DNA of 64,000 nucleotides from Virgibacillus sp. MSJ-26 (GTDB lineage: Bacteria > Bacillota > Bacilli > Bacillales > Amphibacillaceae): the NCBI RefSeq assembly GCF_018918075.1, contig NZ_JAHLPW010000017.1, positions 1-64,000 of the forward strand, written 5' to 3'. The translations under genes were made by a program, and so were the position numbers. The notes under the pieces are model-generated. The model did not search any database, was not told where the DNA came from, and was given only the letters and a program-made list of their open reading frames with translations. Positions 25,890 to 37,800 of the stretch are shown here, piece after piece. Position 1 is the stretch's first letter. The number at the start of each line of letters is the position of its first letter.

Positions 25890-25966
25890 AACAAACCCTC
25901 TCCTTTTTATATTTTTCTAACACTTATAAATAAAATATTAATATTTTATTGTCATCCCCATCCGTA

Positions 25967-25995
25967 ATTATAGAGTATTCTGTCGCTAATGTGAA
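25967..25995 (-). promoter_or_regulatory. Sigma-A promoter of citZ
   Basis: Minus-strand TTCACA (25990-25995), 17-base spacer, TATAAT (25967-25972), leaving a leader of about 70 bases. The rest of the 25890-26179 gap shows nothing else that I can name. Confidence 0.75.
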
Positions 25996-26179
25996 TTGAA
26001 ACCGACTATTTTCTTATAAATACTTTAATAATAGCAGTTTATATTCATTTTTCTCTATATAAGTAAGGCAACATTTTACACATTTTTCGTGAAAAATTCA
26101 TTCTTCTAAATTAAGATTTATCAGCATATGTAATAGGGACAATCATATTTTATATTCTATTTAATGGAGTTGTTTATAT

Positions 26180-27289
26180 ATGTCTAACCATTATCTACTG
26201 ATTATCCTAAGGTGTTTACTCGTTATCGGAGCTGTTTTTGTTTGTTATCTTCTATTCAAATATATTTATATATATATTTATCCATTTTTAATAGCAAGTG
26301 TACTTGCTCTTCTGATTATTCCATTAGTTAACCGGTTAGAGAGAACTGTCAAATTACCAAGAACAATTGCTACTCTACTTGTGATGGGTGTGATCTTAAC
26401 AAGTTTATTAAGCTGTTTGGTATTAATTAGCACAGAAGTCTTTCATGGGACTTTGTATCTCGCGGATAAAATACCAACACATTTTCAGACATTCATTTCA
26501 ATGTTGGATTCATTTATTAGCACAAAAATCATTCCCTTTTACGAAAAAGTCATGTCTTTATTTTATTCATTAAATCCAAATCATCAAGCAACCCTTACGA
26601 ATTATATTCACAGTTTGAATAATTATATTGCTGATAAGGGGGCTATGCTTGTCCAAAGTTTTTTCTTGAAAGTCCCTTCTTTATTAACCTTACTTCCTAA
26701 CTCAATTACAGTGACAATTTTTATAATATTAGCTACTTTTTTTATTACTAACGATTGGAAGTTAATTCAAAATCAAGCACTCAGAATTTTCCCTAGTTTA
26801 CATCATTTAACTCAGGAATTATTAGGACATTTAAAAACAGTGATTTTAGACTATTTAAAGGCTCAATTAATATTGATTTTCATTACCAGCTGTCTCATTT
26901 ATTCTGGTTTGCTAATATTAAAAATCGAACATGCTTTAACAATCAGCCTCTTTATTGCTTTTGTAGACTTACTTCCTGTGGTTGGAACAGGTTTCGTACT
27001 AATACCTTGGATATTATATTTATTTTTCACGGGGAATTATCCATTAACTATAGGATTAATTGTTGTCTACATGGTCGTTGTTTTAGTTCGTCAACTACTC
27101 GAACCTAAGATATTAACTGCAAGTATTGGCATTAATCCCCTTGCCGGTTTAATCATTCTTTTTATAAGCATACAAGTATTCGGAGGGATGGGGTTTTTAA
27201 TGACGCCATTCATCCTTATTTTCTTTGCTGTGATGAAAAAAAGTGAGTTGCATATTAGATTGCTCCTCTTTATTAAAGGCGAAACTTAA
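26180..27289 (+). CDS. ytvI: Sporulation integral membrane protein YtvI (AI-2E transporter fold)
   Basis: Polytopic membrane protein of 369 residues with seven or eight hydrophobic segments and the AI-2E/PerM family landmarks: an N-terminal pair of helices with the YIYIYIYPFLIASVLALLI segment, a long central soluble-exposed stretch (about 90-160), and the C-terminal DLLPVVGTGFVLIPW and GINPLAGLIILFISIQVFGG. YtvI belongs to the mother-cell sporulation programme in B. subtilis and lies between citZ and fxsA there as here. ATG has GGAG upstream. It converges on fxsA with only 10 bases between the stops. Confidence 0.85.
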   Translation: MSNHYLLIILRCLLVIGAVFVCYLLFKYIYIYIYPFLIASVLALLIIPLVNRLERTVKLPRTIATLLVMGVILTSLLSCLVLISTEVFHGTLYLADKIPTHFQTFISMLDSFISTKIIPFYEKVMSLFYSLNPNHQATLTNYIHSLNNYIADKGAMLVQSFFLKVPSLLTLLPNSITVTIFIILATFFITNDWKLIQNQALRIFPSLHHLTQELLGHLKTVILDYLKAQLILIFITSCLIYSGLLILKIEHALTISLFIAFVDLLPVVGTGFVLIPWILYLFFTGNYPLTIGLIVVYMVVVLVRQLLEPKILTASIGINPLAGLIILFISIQVFGGMGFLMTPFILIFFAVMKKSELHIRLLLFIKGET

Positions 27290-27299
27290 AACTGCACTA

Positions 27300-27686
27300 T
27301 CAACGACGATAAATTATTTTGTTCTTGGCAATCATTCGTTTAATCGTGTTCATTATCATGTGTTTAAAAATATTGCGTGTCACTGGTATAACCAACATGA
27401 ATCCGAAAAAATCCGTGATAAATCCCGGGGTGAACAAAAAAACGCCTCCAACAAAAATACATATACCATTAATAATATATTCAGTAGGCGGTTCGCCGGC
27501 ATTGATGGCTTGCTGGCCGCGGCGCCAAGTTTCTAAACCTTGTTGTTTAGTAATCATAACACCTAGCATACCTGTGACTAAAATTAAAGCTACAACCCAC
27601 CAAGGTCCAATTATACCGCCAGCCCATATAAACACACCTATTTCAAGAGCTGGCAAAACTAAAAACAATATCAATAACCATCGCAT
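27300..27686 (-). CDS. fxsA: FxsA family membrane protein
   Basis: Small inner-membrane protein, 128 residues, with three hydrophobic segments in the first 100 residues (RWLLILFLVLPALEIGVFIW, WWVVALILVTGMLGVM, IINGICIFVGGVFLFTPG) and a basic tail. In E. coli, overproduced FxsA relieves phage T7 exclusion by F; the native role is not known. ATG 27686 is preferred over GTG 27698 because TGGGGTG lies at normal distance. Same strand as pyk and just downstream of it, after the pyk terminator. Confidence 0.85.
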   Translation of the reverse strand: MRWLLILFLVLPALEIGVFIWAGGIIGPWWVVALILVTGMLGVMITKQQGLETWRRGQQAINAGEPPTEYIINGICIFVGGVFLFTPGFITDFFGFMLVIPVTRNIFKHMIMNTIKRMIAKNKIIYRR

Positions 27687-27746
27687 ATACAAGTTCACCC
27701 CACAAGTTTTAATTAGATATCTTATCTAAACATCTTAAAATCAGCA

Positions 27747-27774
27747 AAAGAGAAGGGTCTCCCCTTCTCTTCTT
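27747..27774 (-). terminator. Terminator of pfkA-pyk
   Basis: Stem GAGAAGGG / CCCTTCTC with a 4-base loop and TTTT on the minus strand, about 45 bases past the pyk stop. Confidence 0.75.
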
Positions 27775-27819
27775 ATCATAGCAGAGTAATACAAACAAAA
27801 TAAAGACAAAAACCATTGC

Positions 27820-29580
27820 TTATAATACGTTGGCATGTCCCTTGTAGATGTCACCTTTCGTTCCATCTACAGTGATGTCTTGACCATCTTTAATCAGTTC
27901 AAATGCATCTTCAACTCCTACAATGACTGGAATCCCTAAGCTTAATCCAACAACCGCTGCATGAGAGGTTAGTCCACCTTCAACGGTTATAATTGCGGAA
28001 GCTTTTTCAATTGCTGGCATCATTTCTCTATCAGATCCATATGTGATAATAATATCGCCATTTGCAACGTTATTAATGGCTTCTGTAGCACTTTTAGCAT
28101 GAACAGCCTTACCATAAGCACTTTTCTTACCTATACCTTGTCCTTTTGCAAGTACATCGCCGATTATATGAACTTTCATCAAGTTCGTTGTACCACTTTC
28201 ACCAACAGGTACGCCGGCAGTTATAATAACTTTACTGCCTCGTTTAAACAGATTGGAACTTAACCCTTTATCAATCGCTACATCTAACATTTCATCCGTC
28301 GAGTTTGCTTGTTTACCTATAATAGGATAGACACCCCATGCTAAAGCTAATTGGCGACTGATTGCCCCTGTAAAAGTAACAGCAACAATTGGAGCTTGTG
28401 GTCTATATTTTGAAATCATGCGTGCCGTATGACCACTTTCAGTTGGAGTTATAATCGCACTTACTGATAAATTCATAGCTGTATGTGTAACAGATTGGCT
28501 AATTGCTTCAGTAATAGACATTGCAATTGATTTGGAACGTTTCTTTAAAATCAATTTATGATCTAGACCTGTTTCTGTTTTAACAGCTATATCATGCATA
28601 GTCTGAACGGACTCAACTGGGTAATTACCTGCAGCTGTTTCACCAGATAGCATAATAGCGTCAGAACCATCAAAAATTGCGTTCGCTACGTCAGATGCTT
28701 CAGCTCTTGTTGGTCGTGGATTACGCTGCATTGAATCTAACATTTGAGTTGCAGTAATGACTGGTTTTCCTTCAAGATTACATTCTTTAATGAGCTTCTT
28801 TTGTGCAAGAGGAACGTCTTCAGGAGGAATTTCCACACCTAAATCACCACGAGCAACCATTACTCCATCACTAACTTCCAAGATGCTTTTAATATTATCT
28901 ACACCTTCTTGATTCTCAATTTTTGGAATCAAATGAATGTGTGTACCATTATTTTCTTCTAATAGTTCTCTTATTTCAAGAATATCACTTGCTCTTCGCA
29001 CAAAAGATGCAGCAATAAAGTCAATGTCTTGTTCAATACCAAACAAAATATCCTTAGCGTCTTTTTCAGTAATTCCAGGTAAATTAACACTTACATTAGG
29101 AACATTGACTCCCTTATTATTTTTCAATTCACCTGAATTTAGAGCTTTTGTTTCAATCTCGTTAGCTTCATGGTCGATCTTTACAACTTCAAGCTCAATG
29201 AGACCATCATCAAGTAATATTTTTGAACCTTTATGAACATCATTAATAAGACCTTCGTAAGTTACTGAGAAACGCTCTGCAGTACCTTCAATATCTTTCA
29301 TGGAAACATAAACAGTGTCGTCTTTATTGATATACACTTCACCGTCAACAAATTTTCTTGTTCTAATTTCTGGACCTTTTGTATCAAGTAATATGGCAAC
29401 TGTTTTCCCAGTATTTTTAGAAGCGGTTCTAATATTTTTAATGCGCGCTTGATGTTCTTCAAAGTTACCATGTGAGAAATTCAAGCGAGCAACATTCATG
29501 CCTGCATGAATTAATTTCTCTAACGTCTCAACTGATTCTGATGCTGGACCTATTGTACAAACAATCTTTGTTTTCCTCAT
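27820..29580 (-). CDS. pyk: Pyruvate kinase with C-terminal PEP-utilising domain
   Basis: Final glycolytic step, PEP plus ADP to pyruvate plus ATP. The 586 residues hold the catalytic barrel ([56 protein letters not shown]) to about residue 470. An extra C-terminal domain of about 110 residues carries [11 protein letters not shown], like the phosphohistidine domain of PEP synthase. This extension is typical of Bacillus and Geobacillus enzymes. ATG follows TAGGAGG, 46 bases after pfkA. Confidence 0.97.
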   Translation of the reverse strand: MRKTKIVCTIGPASESVETLEKLIHAGMNVARLNFSHGNFEEHQARIKNIRTASKNTGKTVAILLDTKGPEIRTRKFVDGEVYINKDDTVYVSMKDIEGTAERFSVTYEGLINDVHKGSKILLDDGLIELEVVKIDHEANEIETKALNSGELKNNKGVNVPNVSVNLPGITEKDAKDILFGIEQDIDFIAASFVRRASDILEIRELLEENNGTHIHLIPKIENQEGVDNIKSILEVSDGVMVARGDLGVEIPPEDVPLAQKKLIKECNLEGKPVITATQMLDSMQRNPRPTRAEASDVANAIFDGSDAIMLSGETAAGNYPVESVQTMHDIAVKTETGLDHKLILKKRSKSIAMSITEAISQSVTHTAMNLSVSAIITPTESGHTARMISKYRPQAPIVAVTFTGAISRQLALAWGVYPIIGKQANSTDEMLDVAIDKGLSSNLFKRGSKVIITAGVPVGESGTTNLMKVHIIGDVLAKGQGIGKKSAYGKAVHAKSATEAINNVANGDIIITYGSDREMMPAIEKASAIITVEGGLTSHAAVVGLSLGIPVIVGVEDAFELIKDGQDITVDGTKGDIYKGHANVL

Positions 29581-29626
29581 AATAATTGCCTCCTAATGAA
29601 TATACTACCCGGTGTCGATTAATCAA

Positions 29627-30601
<975 letters not shown>

Positions 30602-30825
30602 TTACCTTTCTTCAAGAAAAAAGTTTTTAATAAACGAATCATTTTTACCAATTTAATCATGTGAAATTTATTCATTCATTATTAAGATAAACCGACCAGT
30701 ATAAAATATCAATCAAAAACAAATGAATTATCCATTCTAACTTAATTTCTTAAAAACTTATGACAGATAACTTCGATAAATACTTTCATCTAATGTTTAC
30801 CCGTAAACCAGTGTAACTAAAAACA

Positions 30826-30858
30826 TTAAAGAGGTTGACCTTTTGCCAACCTCTTTAA
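30826..30858 (-). terminator. Terminator of the accDA unit
   Basis: Arms TTAAAGAGGTTG / CAACCTCTTTAA with a 9-base loop, then TGTTTTTAG on the minus strand, about 10 bases past the accA stop. Confidence 0.8.
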
Positions 30859-30866
30859 ATGAAACA

Positions 30867-31823
30867 TTATGATTCTATATAATCCCCGATTTGTTTATAC
30901 TTTTCCCATCTTTTTTCTAACAAGTCATCAATCGGAATTTCTCTTAATTTTTTTATTGATTGCTCTAATATAATATCTATGTTTTCCGCTTGCTGTTTCA
31001 TATTTCGGTGAGCTCCGCCTTTTGGTTCGGGAATGATTTTATCAATGATTTCAAGTTCGTGTAGATCATAAGATGTGATTCTCATGGATTCAGCTGCATT
31101 TTTTGCTAATGCTGAATCCTTCCATAATAAAGCTGCAGCGCCTTCTGGGGAGATAACAGAATAAGTTGAGTTTTCAAGCATATGAATATAGTCACCAACT
31201 CCAAGGGCTAAAGCTCCCCCACTACCACCTTCTCCTATAACAATACAAATAATAGGAATCTTTAATCCAGCCATTTCTACCAGATTACGCGCGATAGCTT
31301 CACTCTGGCCACGTTCTTCCGCTTCCTTACCTGGGTGAGCACCTTTCGTATCGATAAAACATATAATAGGCCTATTAAATTTTTCAGCTTGCTTCATATG
31401 ACGTAACGCTTTTCTATAACCTTCTGGATGAGGCATCCCAAAGTTTCTGCGTATATTCTCCTTTGTATCCCTACCACGTTGATGTCCAATAACAGTAACA
31501 GGATTATCCTTATAGTAGGCCACTCCCGCAACAATCGCTTCATCATCTCCAAAAGCACGGTCCCCATGAAATTCAATAAATTCCGTGAAAATTTCATCAA
31601 TATAGTCCAGCGTCGTTGGTCTCTCCTGGTGTCTGGCCATCTGAACACGATCCCATGGTTTAAGATTACCATATATTTCATCTTCTAAGTGAGCCAATCT
31701 TCTTTCTAAAGTACTCACTTCTTCAGATAAATCAATGTCACTGTGTTTTGTAAACTCTTTAAGTTCAGCAATTTTTTCTTTCAAACTAACAATAGGTTTC
31801 TCGAATTCAAGGACTTGTTTCAC
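30867..31823 (-). CDS. accA: Acetyl-CoA carboxylase carboxyltransferase subunit alpha
   Basis: With AccD transfers carboxyl from carboxybiotin to acetyl-CoA, forming malonyl-CoA for fatty acid synthesis. The 318 residues have an N-terminal coiled region ([20 protein letters not shown]) and the crotonase-fold core ([55 protein letters not shown]). The start is GTG 31823; its GTGA overlaps the accD stop TGA, so the two subunits are translationally coupled. A terminator separates it from pfkA. Confidence 0.96.
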   Translation of the reverse strand: MKQVLEFEKPIVSLKEKIAELKEFTKHSDIDLSEEVSTLERRLAHLEDEIYGNLKPWDRVQMARHQERPTTLDYIDEIFTEFIEFHGDRAFGDDEAIVAGVAYYKDNPVTVIGHQRGRDTKENIRRNFGMPHPEGYRKALRHMKQAEKFNRPIICFIDTKGAHPGKEAEERGQSEAIARNLVEMAGLKIPIICIVIGEGGSGGALALGVGDYIHMLENSTYSVISPEGAAALLWKDSALAKNAAESMRITSYDLHELEIIDKIIPEPKGGAHRNMKQQAENIDIILEQSIKKLREIPIDDLLEKRWEKYKQIGDYIES

Positions 31824-32680
31824 TTGCCAACACCACCTTTAGCATGCATCTCTAATAATGTTTTGAGCAGGTGTTTCATATCATGTCGATGAACAACTTT
31901 ATCCAACTGGCCATGTTTCATTAGAAATTCAGCAGTTTGAAAATCATCTGGAAGTTCTTCTCGTATTGTTTGCTCAATAATTCGTCTTCCAGCAAAGCCA
32001 ATCAAAGCTCCAGGTTCTGCAAAATTATAATCACCTACGGATGCGAAGCTTGCCGAGACACCACCTGTTGTAGGGTGTGTCATGACGGAAATCATTAAAC
32101 CTCCTGCTTCTGAAAACCGACTTATAGCGACTGAAGCTTTAGTCATTTGCATCAAACTTAGAACACCTTCTTGCATCCGAGCTCCACCAGATGCTGTAAA
32201 TATTATAAAAGGCAATGATTCATTCTTCGCATTTTCAATCGCCCGGGCTATTTTTTCCCCAATAACTGAGCCCATGCTGCCCATTCTAAAACCTGCATCC
32301 ATGACTGCAAAGGCTGTAGCTTGTCCGTCAATTAAGCCTTTACCGGTAACAACTCCTTCATTTAAACCGGTTTTTTTACGATCCTTTTCAATTTTCTCTT
32401 CGTAATCTGGAAAGGACAATGGATTACTAGAAGTCATCGATTGATCCCATTCCTCAAAGGTGTCTTGATCAAACAAACTATCAATTCTTTCCCATGCGCT
32501 AAGCTGATTATGAAGTCCGCAGTTAGGACAGACGTTTAGATTTTTCTTCAATTCTTTACGATAATATATTTTATAACAATTATTACATTTTTTCATAATT
32601 CCTTCTGGTACTTCTGATTTAACTTGTTCACTTGGTATGGTTGCATATCTTCTTTTTTTGCTAAATAGATCTTTAAAAAT
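31820..32680 (-). CDS. accD: Acetyl-CoA carboxylase carboxyltransferase subunit beta, probable AUU start
   Basis: Partner of AccA. The N-terminal zinc ribbon (Cys32, Cys35, Cys51, Cys54) is followed by the catalytic core ([55 protein letters not shown]). The first ATG in frame (32596) lies within the conserved protein: reading upstream gives [19 protein letters not shown] and VPEGIM, the usual AccD N-terminus. No ATG, GTG or TTG exists between there and the in-frame stop near 32708. ATT 32680 has GGGGG 7 bases upstream and gives 286 residues, the normal length, so I place the start there. An alternative, ATG 32596 behind GAAGGA, would lose 28 conserved residues. Confidence 0.85.
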   Translation of the reverse strand: MFKDLFSKKRRYATIPSEQVKSEVPEGIMKKCNNCYKIYYRKELKKNLNVCPNCGLHNQLSAWERIDSLFDQDTFEEWDQSMTSSNPLSFPDYEEKIEKDRKKTGLNEGVVTGKGLIDGQATAFAVMDAGFRMGSMGSVIGEKIARAIENAKNESLPFIIFTASGGARMQEGVLSLMQMTKASVAISRFSEAGGLMISVMTHPTTGGVSASFASVGDYNFAEPGALIGFAGRRIIEQTIREELPDDFQTAEFLMKHGQLDKVVHRHDMKHLLKTLLEMHAKGGVGK

Positions 32681-32834
32681 GATTAATCCCCCTTTGCCAA
32701 ACCATATCTTTTATGTTGTTTGTTCTACTTCCTTCTTCTAGTTTATCTTATTTAGGTTAAAAAATATGTCATTATTTGTCTAGAACCATATAATTATTAT
32801 TTAAAGTGATTTTCAATGTTTTTTAGAAGTTGTG

Positions 32835-33470
32835 TTAAATACTTTGTTTTGAATTATGATAGTTTACAAATAATCCTTCAATCGCTTGGAAGTCTCTAGC
32901 TTCATAAATATGAACAAGCTTTGAATAAAATGAACGCTCATAAAATGATTCACTTATTTGACGGGAGAATTCTTGCATTAATCCCCATATTTTTATTAGA
33001 AATAAGTTGTTTGTTCTGTTAAATACATATTCAAAAAAAGCAATATGACACTTTATTGGATTATCTTCATATGAATGAATAATTGACTTTAAATCTTCCA
33101 AATTATTTTGTTCTATATCATTAAAAGCAAGCTTTAAACCTTCTTTTTCTAAAGATTGCTTTACAAATAAGATATCCTTCTTTGTATTGCTCTCAAGGAG
33201 GATGAATGAAGCTAGCAACTCTACAGTATGAAAGGGACGATAAGTGCTCAAATATGTTCCTTCCCCGTGCCTCACTTCAATAAGACCTAATAACTCCATC
33301 GATCTCAATGCTTCCCTAATCGAAGACCTTGATGCCCCAAGTTTTTCCGATAAATCTCGTTCTGAGGGCAATTTATCTCCAGATTGTAAGTTATGCTTTT
33401 CAATAAATTTTCGAATCTCGTTTAAAACGTCTTGGTAAACTTTTTGCTTTGGCGACATGGACACAGCCAT
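32835..33470 (-). CDS. FadR/GntR family transcriptional regulator
   Basis: DNA-binding regulator of the FadR subfamily, 211 residues. The N-terminal winged helix (about 8-75) reads LQSGDKLPSERDLSEKLGASRSSIREALRSMELLGLIEVRHGEGTYL in outline, textbook for GntR proteins. The C-terminal helical ligand domain is shorter than the usual FCD domain. ATG follows AAGGAGTGG. It sits 30 bases after the malic enzyme gene and about 150 bases before accD, all on one strand. A FadR-like palindrome overlaps the malic enzyme promoter, so autoregulation and control of pyruvate/malonyl-CoA supply is likely. Effector unknown. Confidence 0.88.
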   Translation of the reverse strand: MAVSMSPKQKVYQDVLNEIRKFIEKHNLQSGDKLPSERDLSEKLGASRSSIREALRSMELLGLIEVRHGEGTYLSTYRPFHTVELLASFILLESNTKKDILFVKQSLEKEGLKLAFNDIEQNNLEDLKSIIHSYEDNPIKCHIAFFEYVFNRTNNLFLIKIWGLMQEFSRQISESFYERSFYSKLVHIYEARDFQAIEGLFVNYHNSKQSI

Positions 33471-33500
33471 GATCCACTCCTTTAAGAAATTCCAATCGAA

Positions 33501-34736
33501 TTATTTATCAATTTGTGATAGTTGTCTTGTTCTTTCTGCCACTTCGTCAGGATCGACTTGAATACGAGCTACCCCTGAATCCATAGCTGCTTTAGCAACA
33601 CTAGCGGCCACGGCTGAAGCAACACGTGGATCAAATGGTCCTGGAATAACATAATCTTCATTTCTCTCTTCATCACTAATTAAAGTAGCAATCGCTTCGG
33701 CGGCTGCAATTTTCATTTTTTCATTAATTCGGGTTGCCCTAACATCTATAGCACCACGGAATATACCTGGAAATGCAAGCACGTTATTAACTTGGTTAGG
33801 AAAATCTGAACGGCCAGTGCCGATCACTCTAGCGCCTGCCTCTTTTGCTTCATCTGGCATAATTTCAGGTTCAGGATTGGCCATCGCAAAAAGTATTGCA
33901 TCAGAATTCATCTTACTGACCATCTCTTTTGTTAAAGCTCCACCAACAGACACGCCAATAAATACATCAGCACCTTCTAACACATCTTCTAACTGGCCTT
34001 CTAATTTATCTTTATTAGTAAATTTTGCAATTTCTTCTTTCACTTCATTCATGCCATGATCTCGGCCTTCATAAATTGCTCCTCTTGAATCACATAATAT
34101 TATGTCGCGAACGCCGAAACTATATAGTAAGCGGATAATAGCAACTCCTGCAGCACCCGCGCCATTAGCCACTATTTTAATATCTGAAAATGATTTATTA
34201 ACTTCTTTAAGAGCGTTGATTAAGCCGGCCACCGTAACAATAGCTGTTCCGTGTTGATCATCATGAAAAATCGGGATATTTGTTTCTTTCTTTAGTCGTT
34301 CTTCAATTATAAAACAGTTAGGCGCAGCAATATCTTCCAAGTTAACTCCACCAAATGTTGGTTCCATTAACTTGACGGTTTGCACAATTTCATCGATATT
34401 TTCTGTATCTAGACATATTGGAAAAGCGTCGACCCCTGCAAAACTTTTGAAAAGAACAGATTTCCCTTCCATAACAGGAAGCGAGGCTTCAGGGCCTATA
34501 TTACCTAATCCAAGTACAGCCGATCCATTACTGACGACAGCAACCATATTACCTTTCATTGTATAATCGTACACCGTCTCTTTACGATCATAAATTTCTT
34601 TACAAGGTTCCGCGACACCAGGTGAATAAGCTAGACTTAAATCCTCTTCATTTCTCACTTCCACTTTTGCTTTCGTTGTAAGTTTACCTTGTTTTATTTT
34701 ATGCATATGTAAAGCTTTATTACGCAAGTTTTTCAT
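33501..34736 (-). CDS. ytsJ: Malic enzyme (YtsJ type)
   Basis: Oxidatively decarboxylates malate to pyruvate. The 411-residue protein has the short bacterial architecture: SLAYSPGVAEPC with the catalytic Tyr, GDAFPICLDTENIDEIV-type metal region, FHDDQHGTAIVTVAGL, and the Rossmann motif ANGAGAAGVAIIRLL. YtsJ of B. subtilis prefers NADP and supplies NADPH; this preference is inferred from the family. It heads ytsJ-fadR-like-accD-accA. ATG follows AAAGGAGAGAACG, with a palindrome-bearing promoter upstream. Confidence 0.92.
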   Translation of the reverse strand: MKNLRNKALHMHKIKQGKLTTKAKVEVRNEEDLSLAYSPGVAEPCKEIYDRKETVYDYTMKGNMVAVVSNGSAVLGLGNIGPEASLPVMEGKSVLFKSFAGVDAFPICLDTENIDEIVQTVKLMEPTFGGVNLEDIAAPNCFIIEERLKKETNIPIFHDDQHGTAIVTVAGLINALKEVNKSFSDIKIVANGAGAAGVAIIRLLYSFGVRDIILCDSRGAIYEGRDHGMNEVKEEIAKFTNKDKLEGQLEDVLEGADVFIGVSVGGALTKEMVSKMNSDAILFAMANPEPEIMPDEAKEAGARVIGTGRSDFPNQVNNVLAFPGIFRGAIDVRATRINEKMKIAAAEAIATLISDEERNEDYVIPGPFDPRVASAVAASVAKAAMDSGVARIQVDPDEVAERTRQLSQIDK

Positions 34737-34761
34737 TGTTACGTTCTCTCCTTTTAACTAG

Positions 34762-34805
34762 GTGGTCTGACCACTTTATTATAACAGATGGTGCATGTCT
34801 GTAAA
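34762..34805 (-). promoter_or_regulatory. Promoter of ytsJ with a FadR-type operator at the start site
   Basis: Minus-strand TTTACA (34800-34805), 16-base spacer, TATAAT (34778-34783), then the palindrome GTGGTCAGACCAC (34762-34774) directly downstream. TGGTC-N-GACCA is the core recognised by FadR-type GntR proteins, and such a regulator is encoded two genes downstream. Confidence 0.75.
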
Positions 34806-34881
34806 GAGTGAGCTTACATCATGACAATCATCATCTTTTAGATTAAAATCATTTCCACGGATATCTTTCAAAATTTTTTTA

Positions 34882-37800
34882 CTACTTCACATTTTTTTGG
34901 GTCTTATCCTTAACAATAATATTCTGTCTACCAAAATATTCGTTTAAAGTTTGTAAACAATCATAACCCGGCTGAATATGAAATTTCTCTGATAATTTAT
35001 ATGTCTGATTTGATTTTTCATCATGGACAATAACTGGAGTCTTTCCCGGAAATCGCTTGGCAGTTTCTTTAATTTTTTCCATAGCTTTAAAGCTCTTTTG
35101 CTCAGTAACTTTGATGAACATACGTTGGTTCGAACTTGATGTTAGATTTTTCACGTTGAAAGTCTCTAATAAATTAATTATAAACTGGACTTGATCATTC
35201 CTTAATTCGACTGTTCCTGTTATAAACACCATTTCATTTTCTTGTAATAATCTATTTATCTTACGAAATAAGTCAGGAAAAACAACAGCTTCCATTTCCT
35301 TTGTCTCATCACTTAATGTTAAAAAAGCCATTGGATCTCCACGTTTCGTTCTTATCGTTTTTATATTCTGGACAATCACAGCGCTTTTCAAATTTTTTCT
35401 TCCGACTAATTTCTGTGCATGGTTTAATGATACATAACCATTTGCACGCAGTTGTTTCCTATGTTCGGCGAGAGGGTGGTTGGACAAATAAACACCAACT
35501 AGTTCTTTTTCGTCCGCTAATTTTTTCATATCACTAAAATCATCGATAGAGACATAGGCAGTTTCTAGTTCTAACTTATCTTCAAACAGACTTGGTACGT
35601 CACTAAATTCACGGAATAAAGCCCCCTGCTCCATTGCTGTGTCAATCGAAGCAAGTAGACTCGCCCGATTATCATAAAGTTCATCAAACGCTCCAGCTAA
35701 AATTAACTGTTCTAATGTTGCCCGATTAATAACTGAAGAAGAAATACGTAAACAAAAATCAAATAAATTTTTAAAAGGGCCATCTGTTCGCGTCTTAATT
35801 ATTTCATTTACAACTTGATGCCCAATTCCTTTTATCGATAGTAACCCCATCCTGACACCCTGTTTTTCAACAGTATACTTCCCGTAACTTTTATTAATCG
35901 ACGGAGGAATAATATCGATATTAAGCTCTTTCATTTCATTAATATAAAGACGAATTTTCTCATGTTGATTAGCTATAGAGCTAAGCAATTCCGAGTGAAA
36001 GTTTCTAGGATAATGAGCCTTTAAAAATGCAAGTTGATAGGAAATCTTACTATATGCTACAGCATGGCTTTTCGGAAATCCATAATTAGAGAATTTTACA
36101 ATCCAAGCAAATAGTTCCTCGCTGACTTCCTTCGTATAACCTCGCATCATACATCCGTTTACGAAAGTTTCTTTTTGTTCATCCATAAGTTTATGTTGTT
36201 TTTTACTGACAGCACGGCGAAGTAGATCTGCTTCACCTAATGAATATCCAGCAATATCATGAGCGATACGCATGATTTGTTCCTGATAAATTAATACCCC
36301 GTATGTCTCCTCTAATATATGCTTCAAGTCAGGGTGAGGATATAAGACATCCTGCTCGCTATGTTTTCGTTTGATGTATATTGGGATAAAATCCATTGGT
36401 CCTGGCCGATAAAGTGCGTTAACTGCCACTATATCTTCAAATTCTGAAGGCCTTAAACGTTTTAAGACACTCTTCATTCCAGCTGACTCAAGTTGAAATA
36501 CACCATTTGTTTTACCATCTTTCAATAATCGGAAGGTTTGTGGGTCATTTTCTGGGATTTTTGTTAAATCAAATTGTTTATTTTCGGTATAGCGAATTGA
36601 TTTTACAATCCGTTCAATCAGCGTTAAGTTTCTTAATCCAAGAAAGTCAATTTTTAAAAGACCGACTGCTTCTAAATCATTCATAGAGAATTGAGTAAGA
36701 TGAAGATCTTGCGTGCCGCTTATCAGTGGAACATGGTTGACCAAAGGTTGTTCAGATATTACAACTCCTGCTGCATGAGTGGAAATATGCCTAGGCAATC
36801 CTTCCAATTTAATGGCTACTGAAAATAATAACTTCATTTGATTAGATTGCTTAATATACTGTTTTAATTCCGAAGAACTATTTATTACTTCCATTAATGT
36901 TTTTCCTGATTGAATCGGAATGGATTCTAAAATATAGTAAGCATCCTGCTGATCGATTCCCATTGTTTTGATTAACTCTCTCATTATAGAACGTGCTCCA
37001 AAAGTTCCAAATGTAATAATTTGAGCAACATGTTCATCTCCATATTTTTGGCGCACATAATCAATAACATCATCGCGCCGGATATCTGAAAAGTCTATAT
37101 CAATATCCGGCATTGTAATTCTTTCCGGATTAAGAAAACGTTCAAACAACAAATCGTGCTTCAGTGGATCCACCTCTGTAATCCCCAGGACGAAAGCAAC
37201 GATAGATCCAGCAGAAGACCCTCTCCCTGGTCCCACTAAAATATCTTTCGACTTCGCGTATGTAATAAAATCCCATACAATTAAAAAGTAATCGCTGAAA
37301 TCCATCGATCCGATAACTTCAAGTTCATACTTAAGTCGCTCTATAACTTCATCTGTTATCGCTTCGTATTTCAACTTAACATTTTGAAAGCATATCTCTT
37401 CTAAGTAGTTATGGGGTGAAATTTTGCTTGGTACAGGGTAAGAAGGCAACATTCGCTTATTAAAATCGATTGTTAACTGACATCTCTTGGCAACACGATT
37501 TGTCTCCTCTAAAACATTTGGCCAAAACGCTTCGAATATTTGTTCCATCTCAAACGGAGAACGTAAGTGGTGATGATTAATCTCAGATGTGGACTGCTTT
37601 CCATTCCATTTTACACCTTTTTTCATCGCTTGAAGGCAGTCATAAGCTAATATATCTTTTTCTTTCAAATAGTAAACATTGTTAATAGCTACAACAGGAA
37701 GTTTGTAATAATCACTAAATGCTTTTAACGGTTGTTGCAAATTTCTTTCTTCCGTTAAACCATGATCTTGGACCCCTAAATATAAATTTTCTTTATTAAA

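Noticed and set aside
25890..26100. CcpC site at citZ
   Set aside because: I looked for ATAA-N7-TTAT near the promoter; only partial A/T-rich matches appear, which are expected by chance here.
32594..32596. ATG as the true start of accD
   Set aside because: A weak GAAGGA precedes it, but it would remove 28 residues that match the conserved AccD N-terminus; kept only as an alternative.
32700..32834. Internal promoter between the FadR-like gene and accD
   Set aside because: TTGAAA-N17-TTATAT can be found, but the -10 is poor and A/T-rich sequence makes such matches common.
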